From: Symbiodinium kawagutii
Lineage: Eukaryota; Sar; Dinophyceae; Suessiales; Symbiodiniaceae
DNA: 64,000 nt
Direction: 5' to 3'
Assembly: GCA_009767595.1 (NCBI GenBank)
Contig: VSDK01012185.1
Coordinates: 162,230-226,229 of the forward strand
Shown: one piece after another, positions 1 to 7,249 of the stretch
How positions within the stretch are numbered: position 1 is the first letter of the stretch
Layout of the letters: the number at the start of each line of letters is the position of its first letter
The notes under the pieces: generated by a model
Database searches by the model: none
The model's input: the letters and a program-made list of their open reading frames with translations, nothing else
Told to the model about the DNA's origin: nothing
Made by a program: the position numbers and the translations under genes

Positions 1-184
1 TTTTTTGATTCAAACAATATTACTTATTTTTAAAAGGCTAAAAATATAAAGAAATATATCTATATTAAAAATATTTTATGTTAACCTATTTTTCAAATAT
101 AATATAATTATTAAAATTATTTTATTCAATTCATTTTATTTATTTTTTTCTGTTATCTGTGAAGAATCTGTGAAGAATCTGTTT
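1..184. other. AT-rich tail downstream of the 366-1478 ORF
   Basis: Very AT-rich sequence made of A and T runs and no coding-like stretch. It lies just beyond the stop-proximal hairpins of the minus-strand ORF at 366-1478, so it is in the position of a 3' flank. A comparable AT-rich tract follows the other minus-strand ORF (1640-2100). Its function is unknown. Confidence 0.6.
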
Positions 185-343
185 CTCCCCCTGGGTTAGG
201 GGGAGCTTCTCTGAGAAAGAACTGTACCCCCAGAGGCATCCCTATTTCTAGGGGTCTGAGCAGCATGATAGCTACCATTCACCACTTTTTCAAGGGATGC
301 CATATGCCCTTCTTCAAGGGTGTGTGGCCCTATTTCTAGGGCA
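185..343 (-). repeat. Hairpin cluster 3' of the HAD-like ORF
   Basis: Four short inverted repeats. 185-205 has an 8-base stem and 5-base loop. 240-253 is CCCTA-TTTC-TAGGG. 307-320 is CCCTT-CTTC-AAGGG. 327-342 is GCCCTA-TTTC-TAGGGC. Read on the minus strand, the two CCCTA hairpins have GAAA loops, a GNRA tetraloop. They lie outside the coding region, directly after the ORF stop at 366-368, so the structure is not simply a product of codon choice. They belong to the same family as the hairpins inside the ORFs at 366-1478 and 2282-3322. Confidence 0.75.
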
Positions 344-365
344 TGTTCCATCTCCTCCCAATGGA

Positions 366-1478
366 TCACTTTTGGAGCAAATGCTCCACTGCCTCCTTCA
401 CCCCAGGGAACACTGGTCCCTTGTGCCATGGATGCTTTTCAAAAGGGGTCTGGATTGGCAAGACTTTGATACCTTTCCCAAGGCATTCTTTCAAAATGGA
501 TGATGTGTCATCCATGATCCATGGGAGGCCTTTGTCAAGGCAATACTGTGCCTTTCCTTTTGGTCCCGTTCTTTCCCTGCAGATGTGCCTGCCCCAGTTT
601 CTACTGGCAGGACCAATCATGTTGATCTTTGTCAAGACCTCTCTTCCTCTTGTGATTCCAGCATAGGATACCACCACCACTTCCCAGCCAGCTTTTTCAA
701 GCTGCTGCAGGGCCAGAATGGCACTCTTTGAGATCTGGTTCCTGATCTCAATCACATTGTGCCAGTCCACTGCAATCCTTCTGGAAGCAGCTGGATCAGC
801 AGCAGTCTCAGAGCTTGAGCTTGAGCTCTCCTCAGTCTGGCTTGTGCTCTGGCTGCTGCTTTCTTCTGTGTCCCCAGTGGGAAGTTCACCTTTCTCAAGG
901 GAACCTTTCTCAATGGAACCTTTTTCAAGGGAACCATCTTGGACCACATCCTGGCTGGAGGCTGGTGGCAACTCCTTGTTCTCCTTGAGAACCACCCCAT
1001 CCCCACTGCTCTCTGAAGAAGAATAGGTGTTCTTCCACCCTTTCCTCTCCCTCACATCCCTATTGCTAGGGGAATGGTCCTCCCAGCCATTTTCCCACCA
1101 GTTGTCCTGGTTTCTCCATGGCTGGTGGTCCCAATTTTGCCACCAACCCCTATTGCTAGGGGAATCCCACCACCCATTCCACTCCCAGTCATCATCCCTA
1201 TTTCTAGGGTATTGCTTCCAATCCCTGTTTCCAGGGTCTTGCCATTCCCATTCATCATCCCTATTGCTAGGGGCAGGTGTTGACAATGTCTGGCTGGGGC
1301 CTGGCCCATCATCATGGCCCCCTCCACCATTGTCATTTCCATCCCACCCATCCCAGTCATCCCAGTCATCCCAGGTGTCACTGGGATCTCTCTGGAGGTG
1401 TAACCTCCTTTGTTTTCTGGCTTGGCTGGTGGTCCCACATCCCCAGGGCCTTCCCTGCCTGTTCCTCCTGGGAGGCAT
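366..1478 (-). CDS. HAD-like domain protein with Trp/Asp-rich and LEKG repeats, probably element-borne
   Basis: A 370-residue intronless ORF with a clear ATG at 1476-1478. Residues about 1-45 are basic. About 46-145 are rich in Trp, Asp and Asn with repeated NRD tripeptides. About 145-230 are Ser/Glu-rich with tandem LEKG/IEKG. About 230-370 form a compact domain. That domain shows VDWHN (like HAD motif I, but with His in place of the second Asp), VVVSYAG (motif II position), KGKAQYC (possible motif III Lys) and IMDD (motif IV acids). I read this as a degenerate haloacid-dehalogenase-like fold; phosphatase activity is doubtful. LEKG-bearing ORFs recur in dinoflagellate genomes, from memory. 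The ORF lies 3' of the 2282-3322 ORF on the same strand, with an AT-rich spacer between. Hairpins in the DNA underlie the NRD and EKG peptides. The function is unknown. Confidence 0.7.
   Translation of the reverse strand: MPPRRNRQGRPWGCGTTSQARKQRRLHLQRDPSDTWDDWDDWDGWDGNDNGGGGHDDGPGPSQTLSTPAPSNRDDEWEWQDPGNRDWKQYPRNRDDDWEWNGWWDSPSNRGWWQNWDHQPWRNQDNWWENGWEDHSPSNRDVRERKGWKNTYSSSESSGDGVVLKENKELPPASSQDVVQDGSLEKGSIEKGSLEKGELPTGDTEESSSQSTSQTEESSSSSSETAADPAASRRIAVDWHNVIEIRNQISKSAILALQQLEKAGWEVVVVSYAGITRGREVLTKINMIGPASRNWGRHICRERTGPKGKAQYCLDKGLPWIMDDTSSILKECLGKGIKVLPIQTPFEKHPWHKGPVFPGVKEAVEHLLQK
472..704 (-). repeat. Hairpins inside the HAD-like coding region
   Basis: Four inverted repeats with 4-base loops. 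472-483 is CCTT-TCCC-AAGG (minus loop GGGA). 528-541 is GCCTT-TGTC-AAGGC (GACA). 626-637 is TCTT-TGTC-AAGA (GACA). 689-704 is CAGCTT-TTTC-AAGCTG (GAAA, 6-base stem). They fall inside the most conserved-looking domain of the protein, so codon choice and hairpin structure overlap there. Confidence 0.65.
884..930 (-). repeat. Tandem LEKG hairpins
   Basis: Three adjacent copies. 889-900 is CCTT-TCTC-AAGG, extendable to 884-904 if one A is bulged. 904-916 is the same with one extra T in the stem. 919-930 is CCTT-TTTC-AAGG. On the minus strand the loops are GAGA, GAGA and GAAA, all GNRA. They encode the peptide LEKGSIEKGSLEKG, so the protein repeat is a direct reading of the DNA hairpins. Confidence 0.75.
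1058..1272 (-). repeat. CCCTA hairpin series in the Trp-rich region
   Basis: Five hairpins. 1058-1071 and 1259-1272 are CCCTA-TTGC-TAGGG. 1147-1162 is CCCCTA-TTGC-TAGGGG. 1196-1209 is CCCTA-TTTC-TAGGG. 1223-1236 is CCCTG-TTTC-CAGGG, where both closing bases have changed together so pairing is kept. Minus-strand loops are GCAA or GAAA. They produce the NRD tripeptides of the Trp/Asp-rich segment. Confidence 0.8.
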
Positions 1479-1517
1479 CCCTTTTGCAAGGGGCAGGAAC
1501 CCACCCTATTTCTAGGG
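1479..1517 (-). repeat. Hairpins at the start of the HAD-like ORF
   Basis: 1479-1492 is CCCTT-TTGC-AAGGG and abuts the ATG at 1476-1478. 1504-1517 is CCCTA-TTTC-TAGGG. Minus-strand loops are GCAA and GAAA. They lie upstream of the start codon, in the leader of any minus-strand transcript. Confidence 0.7.
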
Positions 1518-1559
1518 GTGTTTTTTTCCAAGAAAACACACTTGTTTTCACAGTTGTTT

Positions 1560-2160
1560 GAGCCAAATTAGCTACTGAAGTGCAACAGCCATGTTTGAAG
1601 TGTCCTGTGTGGCATGGCTGGGCAGCTGGCAGGTGGTTTGGGTATATGTTTTGGCTACCATGTAAGTGCATACATGTTTAGGTTTGTGTATATGTATACA
1701 TGTGTATGTTTATCCATATATATCGATATACATGAAACTTTTTTTAGCTACAGTACATTTAAATATCTATATATATATATATATTTGTGTGTGTGCACAA
1801 AACCCAACCCAAGTATGTATTAGAAACCAACAAAATGGAAAACATATGTGTATTGACTCTTAGTGTAGAAATCAAACAATATGATATATTTCATGGTTGT
1901 CCAAAACATATATTTGGAAAAACAATGGAAGTCTTAAATTTATAAAAGTAAATATTGAAATACAAATGCAAATACATTTAAACATCTTGATATTTTTTAC
2001 TTCAAATATAGAAATAAATATATATATATATACATATGTATATATATATATATAAATATATTGTTATAAACATATTTTCAGAAACCTTTTCCAACTTGTG
2101 CACCCAACCTGAACCCCAAGCAGCTTGTTTTTTTCCAACAATTTGGTTTTTGTGGTGTGT
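1560..2160. other. AT-rich spacer between the two minus-strand ORFs
   Basis: A low-GC tract with TA runs at about 1766-1785 and 2013-2060. No coding-like block is seen. It sits 3' of the 2282-3322 ORF and its hairpins, mirroring the order ORF, hairpins, AT-rich DNA seen at 1-370. Confidence 0.6.
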
Positions 2161-2167
2161 TTCCACC

Positions 2168-2267
2168 TGCCATTTTGCAATGGCACCTCCTTTGGCTAAG
2201 GGCACCAGCTGGCCCTATTGCTAGGGCTAGGACTTGGCCTTCCAGCCCTTCATCCCTATTACTAGGG
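2168..2267 (-). repeat. Hairpin cluster 3' of the 2282-3322 ORF
   Basis: 2168-2185 is TGCCATT-TTGC-AATGGCA, with a 7-base stem of different sequence but the same loop. 2189-2201 is CCTT-TGGCT-AAGG, with a 5-base loop. 2212-2227 is GCCCTA-TTGC-TAGGGC. 2254-2267 is CCCTA-TTAC-TAGGG. Minus loops are GCAA, AGCCA, GCAA and GTAA. They are noncoding, placed just after the ORF stop. Confidence 0.75.
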
Positions 2268-2281
2268 GGCTCTAAATTTCT

Positions 2282-3322
2282 TTAAACCCAGCCTAGCAAA
2301 GCAGCTCTCATATCCAAAGCCTCCTGTTTGGTCAGGTGGTCCTTTTTCAAGGACAGCAAAATTCTGCTTGCAATTTTTTCAAAATTGGGGGTCATCTTTT
2401 CAGAGACTTCCACAATCAGCTTGACCTTCTGGTCACTTGTGTGGGCCCCACAAATGTATGCTCTTCTTGGCTTTGCTGCACTTGTTTTTCTCAATTTCAA
2501 CCAGGGTACCCTGCCTTTCTCAGCCCCTACCTTTTCCAAGGTGGTGTCTGTTGTTTTTGTTTTTTTCTTGCTTGACTCTGCAGCAGCAGGCTTTTTCATG
2601 CTTGCCTTTTTCAAGGCATTGTACCCCAATGCAGCTTGTAAGCCTCTGGGGTTGGGGTTCCCATTGCTGCTGGAAGCTTGCTGCCCCAACCTCTTTCTCA
2701 AGAAGCTGGGGGCCACAGGCTCTGGTGCCCTGGCAGCTTTGTCTGGGCTGCCAAACATCTTGGGGTAGCCAAGCTCATCCAAGGAAATGGAATCTTCATC
2801 CAAGGAACTGGAACCTTCATCATCAGAACCTTTCTCAAGGGCTGTGGATTTAATTTCTTCATTTGTTTCATCTGGCTCCTTGTCTTTCAAAGCTAATGGA
2901 CGGGGATCCATCAAACCTTTCACCCTTTTGCAAGGGGGCTCCAGTTGCTTCACTTCCACCATGTGGAGAATTTCCTTCAGTTTGCTAAACTCCAGGGAAG
3001 TTAGCTTTGCTGCTGCATTGGACCAATCACTTTCTCTGGCCAACCTCCTGGTGTGTGTCATTAGTGTGGTCAGCCTCTCTTGCTTCAGGTTGGACCAAAT
3101 ACCACCATTGTGCTGGCTCACATTGATGGTTGGGTCCAGCTGAAGAAGTTGCAGCAGCCCTTTTTTCAAAGGTTGTGGATGGATTTCTCCTGTGGGAGCC
3201 AATTTCAAAAGACCTTTTACAAGGTCCAAACTCTGCACCAGCCCTTTGTAATCAATTGCTTGGCTGGAGCTGACAGATTCATATGGCCCCAAGTCTGCCA
3301 CCAATTCTTTGGAGGTGACCAA
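2282..3322 (-). CDS. Basic LEKG-type ORF of a dinoflagellate repeat element
   Basis: About 346 residues open on the minus strand. No ATG begins the frame near its 5' end; the frame continues open a little past 3322 into the copia-tail junction, so the true start is uncertain. The N-terminal half (about residues 40-130) has a dense helical stretch with LLQLLQLDPTINVSQHNGG and a Trp-Ser-Asn-Leu segment. The middle is acidic, Ser-rich and carries LEKG. Residues about 230-300 are Lys/Ala/Pro-rich (MKKPAAA, KPRRAYICG), as in DNA- or RNA-binding tails. The last 60 residues are a compact helical end. From memory this resembles multi-copy ORFs of Symbiodiniaceae; no enzymatic domain is visible. It lies 5' of the HAD-like ORF and shares its hairpins, so the two probably belong to one element. 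Confidence 0.65.
   Translation of the reverse strand: MVTSKELVADLGPYESVSSSQAIDYKGLVQSLDLVKGLLKLAPTGEIHPQPLKKGLLQLLQLDPTINVSQHNGGIWSNLKQERLTTLMTHTRRLARESDWSNAAAKLTSLEFSKLKEILHMVEVKQLEPPCKRVKGLMDPRPLALKDKEPDETNEEIKSTALEKGSDDEGSSSLDEDSISLDELGYPKMFGSPDKAARAPEPVAPSFLRKRLGQQASSSNGNPNPRGLQAALGYNALKKASMKKPAAAESSKKKTKTTDTTLEKVGAEKGRVPWLKLRKTSAAKPRRAYICGAHTSDQKVKLIVEVSEKMTPNFEKIASRILLSLKKDHLTKQEALDMRAALLGWV
2339..2618 (-). repeat. Hairpins in the C-terminal coding half
   Basis: 2339-2354 is GTCCTT-TTTC-AAGGAC (minus loop GAAA). 2371-2387 is CAATTT-TTTC-AAAATTG, with one extra A. 2529-2542 is ACCTT-TTCC-AAGGT (GGAA). 2603-2618 is TGCCTT-TTTC-AAGGCA (GAAA). The outer stem bases differ from copy to copy but always pair. 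Confidence 0.75.
2829..3226 (-). repeat. Hairpins in the N-terminal coding half
   Basis: 2829-2840 is CCTT-TCTC-AAGG (GAGA). 2923-2936 is CCCTT-TTGC-AAGGG (GCAA). 3159-3172 is CCTTT-TTTC-AAAGG (GAAA). 3211-3226 is GACCTT-TTAC-AAGGTC (GTAA, 6-base stem). No further member is seen beyond 3226, where the copia-derived sequence begins shortly after. Confidence 0.75.
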
Positions 3323-3463
3323 GTCCGTTGGACCTCTACTTCGACTATGGTTGCGGACGCTCTCACGAAGATGATGCGACCAGACCTACTGATAAAGACC
3401 CTGAACAGCAATCTGGTTCGCGTAGAAGGCATTGAGACGCATCGTTCTAAGAAGAAGCGCTGA
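3310..3463 (+). pseudogene. 3' end of a Ty1/copia-type polyprotein (RNase H tail)
   Basis: A plus-strand frame reads VRWTSTSTMVADALTK and runs about 50 residues to a TGA at 3461-3463, ending with a basic tail. The W-S/T-T-x-x-MVADALTK motif is the C-terminal end of the RNase H region of copia-type elements. Codon use turns GC-rich and regular at about 3310. Upstream, the same strand is antisense to the 2282-3322 ORF, so the rest of the polyprotein is missing. The junction probably marks an insertion or recombination breakpoint. Confidence 0.7.
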
Positions 3464-3660
3464 CTTAATTAATTTCAATGTACAGACCACATGCGGATGC
3501 TCAGGGTGGTTGAGTGTGAAAGGAACCGAGTTGTGCGCCAGGTTGTCAGGTGTCATTTCTCACCCCCGCTGCAACATGGGGCTCAACAGGGCCCTTGAGT
3601 CATAGCGGCGCGCAAAACATGGTGTGTTAGACTTCGGACTGTCACGATACCGGTCAGTTT
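3464..3660 (+). other. Flank after the copia tail, possible LTR remnant
   Basis: Non-coding sequence following the polyprotein stop. GGTTGAGTG at about 3509 resembles the region where dinoflagellate copia LTRs begin, but only one copy is in the window, so an LTR cannot be confirmed. Confidence 0.25.
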
Positions 3661-4060
3661 CCATACATCTTTTGGTCTGGTGTTTTTTGGTTTTGCTACC
3701 TTGTTGCGCCAATGACTTTGCACCGTTGATTTTGTTGTGCTCGTGATTTCCTTTTCCTGATTTTGTGGCGTCGGTGTGTTTTGTTGCGCCGATGATTTTC
3801 TTCTCGTGATGTGTTGTTGTGATTTCCTTTTGGTGATTTTGTGCTGGCAATTTTGTTTTACTGGTGATTTGTGCTGATTTTGTTGTGCGGATGATCTTCT
3901 AGTGATGATTTTGTGGTGGTGCTTTTGTTGTGGTGTTTTTTTTTTGCTGGTGAGTTTTTTACATGATTTTGTGGGCGTGCTTTCTGTTTGTGTTGGTGAT
4001 TTCGATGTTGCCGTTTTTTTGCGCAGCTGGTTTTCTTGTGATCGCGTTTTTGGCTGCATC
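3660..4060 (+). repeat. T/G-rich minisatellite (GATTTTGTTG type)
   Basis: Degenerate tandem units of about 15-21 bases around GATTTTGTTG(C/T)G(C/T). Both strands stay open for 96-169 codons simply because of the repeat. A related block lies at 28430-28600. Confidence 0.65.
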
Positions 4061-4776
4061 CTACAAGCACAAATGTTTTCCCTATAGTCCATAGTCCTCT
4101 ATTGGCTTGGAGACTTCTGCCCCCGCCTTGTGCGGGTGCTACTTGTATACAAATTCAATTTAATGCTCATTTTACTGTAGGACTTTGATTGGCTCACTTC
4201 GACCCCTTTGTAACATTGTATCCCTTTGTTGCATGGCTGGATGTGCCCTCCATGGTGCCCCACGATGCTAAGGCCGATAAACCACGATAAACCATCAAAT
4301 GTTTATAGTGCCAAACAACACCATGGTTCCCGGTTAGCGAACAACTTGCCAACAGGATGTCACCGCAAATCAATCGTCATACTGATGCCTTGCATGCGAA
4401 AGAAGATGAGTATAGGTTGGTGATTTTGATTGGTGATGCTTGGTATAGCTTGATGGTTGTAGGTGATTGAACATGGGCTGTTTCACAGTGCCAATGGCCG
4501 GCTGATCACTTCCAGCTGTTTTGGAGACCAGCTGGGAGCACTTCAGTTCCCAGGCTATGATTGGGTGAAGGCCACCTGCTTGTTGCGCTCCATGTTTTCC
4601 TATGGGCTGCAGCCGGGCGCCTAAGAAACCTGGAGGAAGGATTCTTTCGCAAATCCTTCACGAGTAGCCAGCGGTCTCTTCAAGGAGTTTTTCATAGTTT
4701 TTTTTCGAGGCAGTCTTCCAATGACTTTGCCTGACATTAGGCCTTGCACACTTATACATTTTCGCATCTTTTGTTT
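4061..4776. other. No gene seen
   Basis: Non-repetitive intergenic DNA between the minisatellite and the 3' end of the minus-strand gene. Short open frames here have no codon bias. Confidence 0.4.
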
Positions 4777-4932
4777 TCAGGCCTTTGAGTTTGGTTTCCA
4801 AAGAAAGAGGTTGGGACAGTCTTCCCATGACTTGATGTAAATCACACAGCCTTTGCTGTATAACAGGCGACCTATTCGCATCACATGGACAGTGAAGATA
4901 CCGACGGCAACCATGATCTTTCCATGCCCAAG
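4777..4932 (-). CDS. Candidate 3'-terminal exon, minus-strand gene
   Basis: The frame begins right after AG and reads GKIMVAVGIFTVHVMR then YIKSWEDCPNLFLW to a TGA at 4777-4779, with good codon bias. A longer overlapping frame covers 4658-4939 but has weaker bias. Two more exon-like blocks lie upstream on the same strand (5110-5430 and 5575-5762), so this may be the last exon of one small gene. The family is not recognised. Confidence 0.4.
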   Translation of the reverse strand, partial: LGHGKIMVAVGIFTVHVMRIGRLLYSKGCVIYIKSWEDCPNLFLWKPNSKA

Positions 4933-5109
4933 CTACCACCCTGTTTCAATAGGTTTCACTCCTGACATGCCAGCCTGAAGGAAATTGAAATAGTTACTAT
5001 GAGTTTGAGGGGATAGGTGACTTCACTCACCAGCTGAAGAGCCGTTTGTGAAGCGGGAATGGTGTATTGCTTTTGTAATAAATGAAAAGATCAATAGATT
5101 TGATTTGTT

Positions 5110-5430
5110 TTAAGATAAGATGAAATATGCATGCTGATATTTTTGCTGTATTTGGCCAAAGCCAGCTTTATAGTCAGAACCAGCACTTGAAGATGCAGAT
5201 CCTTTGGGACAGGGCCAAGTAACATGGCACATGACTGCAGTCACATCCAAACAAGGATAATCTGCACTACCCGGGAACGGATTCCCAACAAACATCCCCA
5301 TTTGGCATATGGGCTTGGGTGACTGTCCGCAAAAGCATTTGGGAATCAAGCATTGACGCACTTTGGTGGTCCAGAATTCCTTTGTCACGTCGCGGTACTT
5401 CACATTTTTGTTTAGGTTTGGATGATGCAT
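5110..5430 (-). CDS. Candidate Cys-rich exon, minus strand
   Basis: A 106-residue frame reads VKYRDVTKEFWTTKVRQC, then CFCGQSPKPICQMG, then DYPCLDVTAVMCHVTWPC. Its eight cysteines are arranged in pairs, typical of an extracellular or lumenal disulfide-bonded module. Codons look selected (GTG AAG TAC CGC GAC GTG). An acceptor is plausible near 5412. The family is unknown. Confidence 0.5.
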   Translation of the reverse strand: MHHPNLNKNVKYRDVTKEFWTTKVRQCLIPKCFCGQSPKPICQMGMFVGNPFPGSADYPCLDVTAVMCHVTWPCPKGSASSSAGSDYKAGFGQIQQKYQHAYFILS

Positions 5431-5574
5431 CCGGGGACCAGGTTCATAGATTTGGGTGCAGATTATGGCTAAGGTAAGTATTAATTACTGTAGATAGCCA
5501 GTTGACCATAACCATATCCATCAAACCATAACCAGATATGTACAACCAAATAAAGCCAGTACTTGAGGCCATCA

Positions 5575-5698
5575 TCAGTATCGCTCAGCTGTGCTCAAGA
5601 CACCCAGCTCGACGCAGCTTTTCGGCTCCCCATCCAGCCCTGAGTTCATATCACCGCCATTCTTGTGAGAAGGACCAGCCAAGCAGAGTGGGTCCCAG
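5575..5698 (-). CDS. Candidate exon, minus strand
   Basis: The block begins after AG (complement of 5699-5700) and reads WDPLCLAGPSHKNGGDMN, then DGEPKSCVELGVLSTAERY, to TGA at 5575-5577. It may instead splice out before the stop. It lies 145 bases upstream of the Cys-rich exon at 5110-5430. Confidence 0.4.
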
Positions 5699-5714
5699 CT
5701 GAAGAAGGTGCACC

Positions 5715-5762
5715 TCAATAGCGGGGTTGAAAGTTCAGCAGTTTTCCGTCGTCTTGTTCTGG
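5715..5762 (-). CDS. Candidate small exon, minus strand
   Basis: A 16-codon block follows TTTGCAG and reads PEQDDGKLLNFQPRY. It could be a microexon upstream of 5575-5698. The 3' boundary is not defined. Confidence 0.25.
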   Translation of the reverse strand, partial: PEQDDGKLLNFQPRY

Positions 5763-6235
5763 CTGCAAATATTACCAACATTTGCTGAAACAAGATTACA
5801 TAAAATGTGTTAAACATGGAGGAGCATAGTTGCAAATTTCTGCGCATTGTTTGAGGAATCTGCCTTGATGGGTTATGATAGGCGACTTGGCTTGTCAGTT
5901 TTTTTGCAGACCGAAAATAAACAATTGCGGTGCACGGAACGGGCCTAGTAGTAGCTGCTTGCCATTTCTTGCCCGTGTTAGAGTACATGTCTATGCTCAT
6001 GACATGCGTACAAGTCGAAACATCAAACCCATGAGAACAGTTTTTGTGCAAGACAGGTTGGGTTGTTGCTTTGACTATTCAAAGTCATTTCGTATTCACA
6101 GCTATCACTGCAATGAATTGTTTTCTATTGATGATAGTTGTGGATACTTGCATGCATTTGTTTATCATTTCCTTGGTTGCTGCGGGGATGAATGATGAAT
6201 ATAATTACTTCCTGTTGGTTGTGTGGCAGCCAAGG

Positions 6236-6770
6236 GGCCCGGAACCCCTATACCCTCTAATGAGGGAGCAAATTGTAGTCGAAGGAAGTTTCGAAGTCAA
6301 GCGTCCGACTTATGGAGCGTTGAGGAAGGCAGCGTGTCACTGAGATCAGAGAGAATATCAAAGATGTGCGTGCATGACTGGTAGGAAGTGCATGAAATGC
6401 TGTGTGCTTCATTGCTTTGTAATGTCCCGGATGTTCGAAAAGGCAAGCTCGTGAAGCGGGTGCAGGGCGAGAGCGGAGGTCAGTTGGGAAAGGGATCAGC
6501 AGAAATTGCACCTTGCAGGGGCGAGATGCATATTTGAAAGTCAAAATCGCAAAAAAAATACTGATCGTACAAAAAAACGACATTATCAAAGGACGCTTTG
6601 AAGATCAGATGAGATGTGCAAAAAGTGCACGGCGCTGTGGCGAAATGCACGTGTTCGCAATGTTTTTGGACCTCCAGATGTTGAAATATTGCACACTGCT
6701 GAAGCGAAATGCATTCCTTGGCAAGTCAAAAAGGTCAAAAACTAAGGGTGTTGGCAAAGTTGTTTGATGA
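6236..6770 (+). repeat. VEGS-type dispersed repeat, copy 1
   Basis: It carries VVEGSFEVKRPTYG (6274-6318) and, 270 bases on, DQMRCAKSARRCGEMHVF and KSKRSKTKG. The same modules occur at 60190-60720. From memory these peptides mark a very common Symbiodiniaceae repeat whose strands keep several open frames. CCCTC-TAAT-GAGGG at 6253-6266 is a short hairpin just before it. The biological role is unknown. Confidence 0.65.
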
Positions 6771-6801
6771 CTCAGCACAGAAGATAGCAACATAGTCACC
6801 A

Positions 6802-6810
6802 AATCATCAT

Positions 6811-6890
<80 letters not shown>

Positions 6891-6893
6891 CCA
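6802..6893. repeat. ATC/CAT microsatellite
   Basis: Near-perfect trinucleotide array. The poly-Asp frame on the minus strand is an artefact of the repeat. Confidence 0.95.
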
Positions 6894-7208
6894 TCACCTG
6901 CAACCACCATCCACACCATCATTTGATCTCAGGGAAATTTCTTTTCCTGAAGGGTACTTCTTTTGGAAGCTTCAACCTTGTGCCATGTGCGATCACTTTG
7001 TGAATCACTATGTGGATCGAATACTCAACCATGAATTAGCCAATGCGTGGTTGATGGATGACTGCTGGTTGATGACTGGTGTTTTAAAGCATATTTTTCA
7101 ATGGAGTTTTTTTAGAGATATTGTCGTAGTTCTTTTAGCGATCATTTTGAAACATGTTGCACTAAGACGTTCAAATGGTTTTTTAGAGACCGTCCACTGA
7201 GCAATTGT

Positions 7209-7249
7209 AATCCAAACCATTTTTCAATCCAATCCAAATGGTTTGGATT
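7209..7249. repeat. 14-base-stem hairpin
   Basis: AATCCAAACCATTT at 7209-7222 pairs perfectly with 7236-7249 around a 13-base loop. A second, shorter hairpin CCATT-TTTC-AATGG lies at 7300-7313 and has the architecture of the 185-3226 family (minus loop GAAA). Confidence 0.7.

Noticed and set aside
1027..1561. Plus-strand frames of 94-162 codons
   Set aside because: They are antisense to the HAD-like ORF; composition follows the Trp/Asp codons of the minus strand.
2328..3143. Plus-strand frames of up to 146 codons
   Set aside because: Antisense shadows of the 2282-3322 ORF with no codon bias of their own.
3583..4092. 169-codon minus frame
   Set aside because: Created by the GATTTTGTTG minisatellite; Lys/Thr/His-rich repeats only.
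6605..6922. Poly-Asp minus frame
   Set aside because: Translation of the CAT microsatellite.
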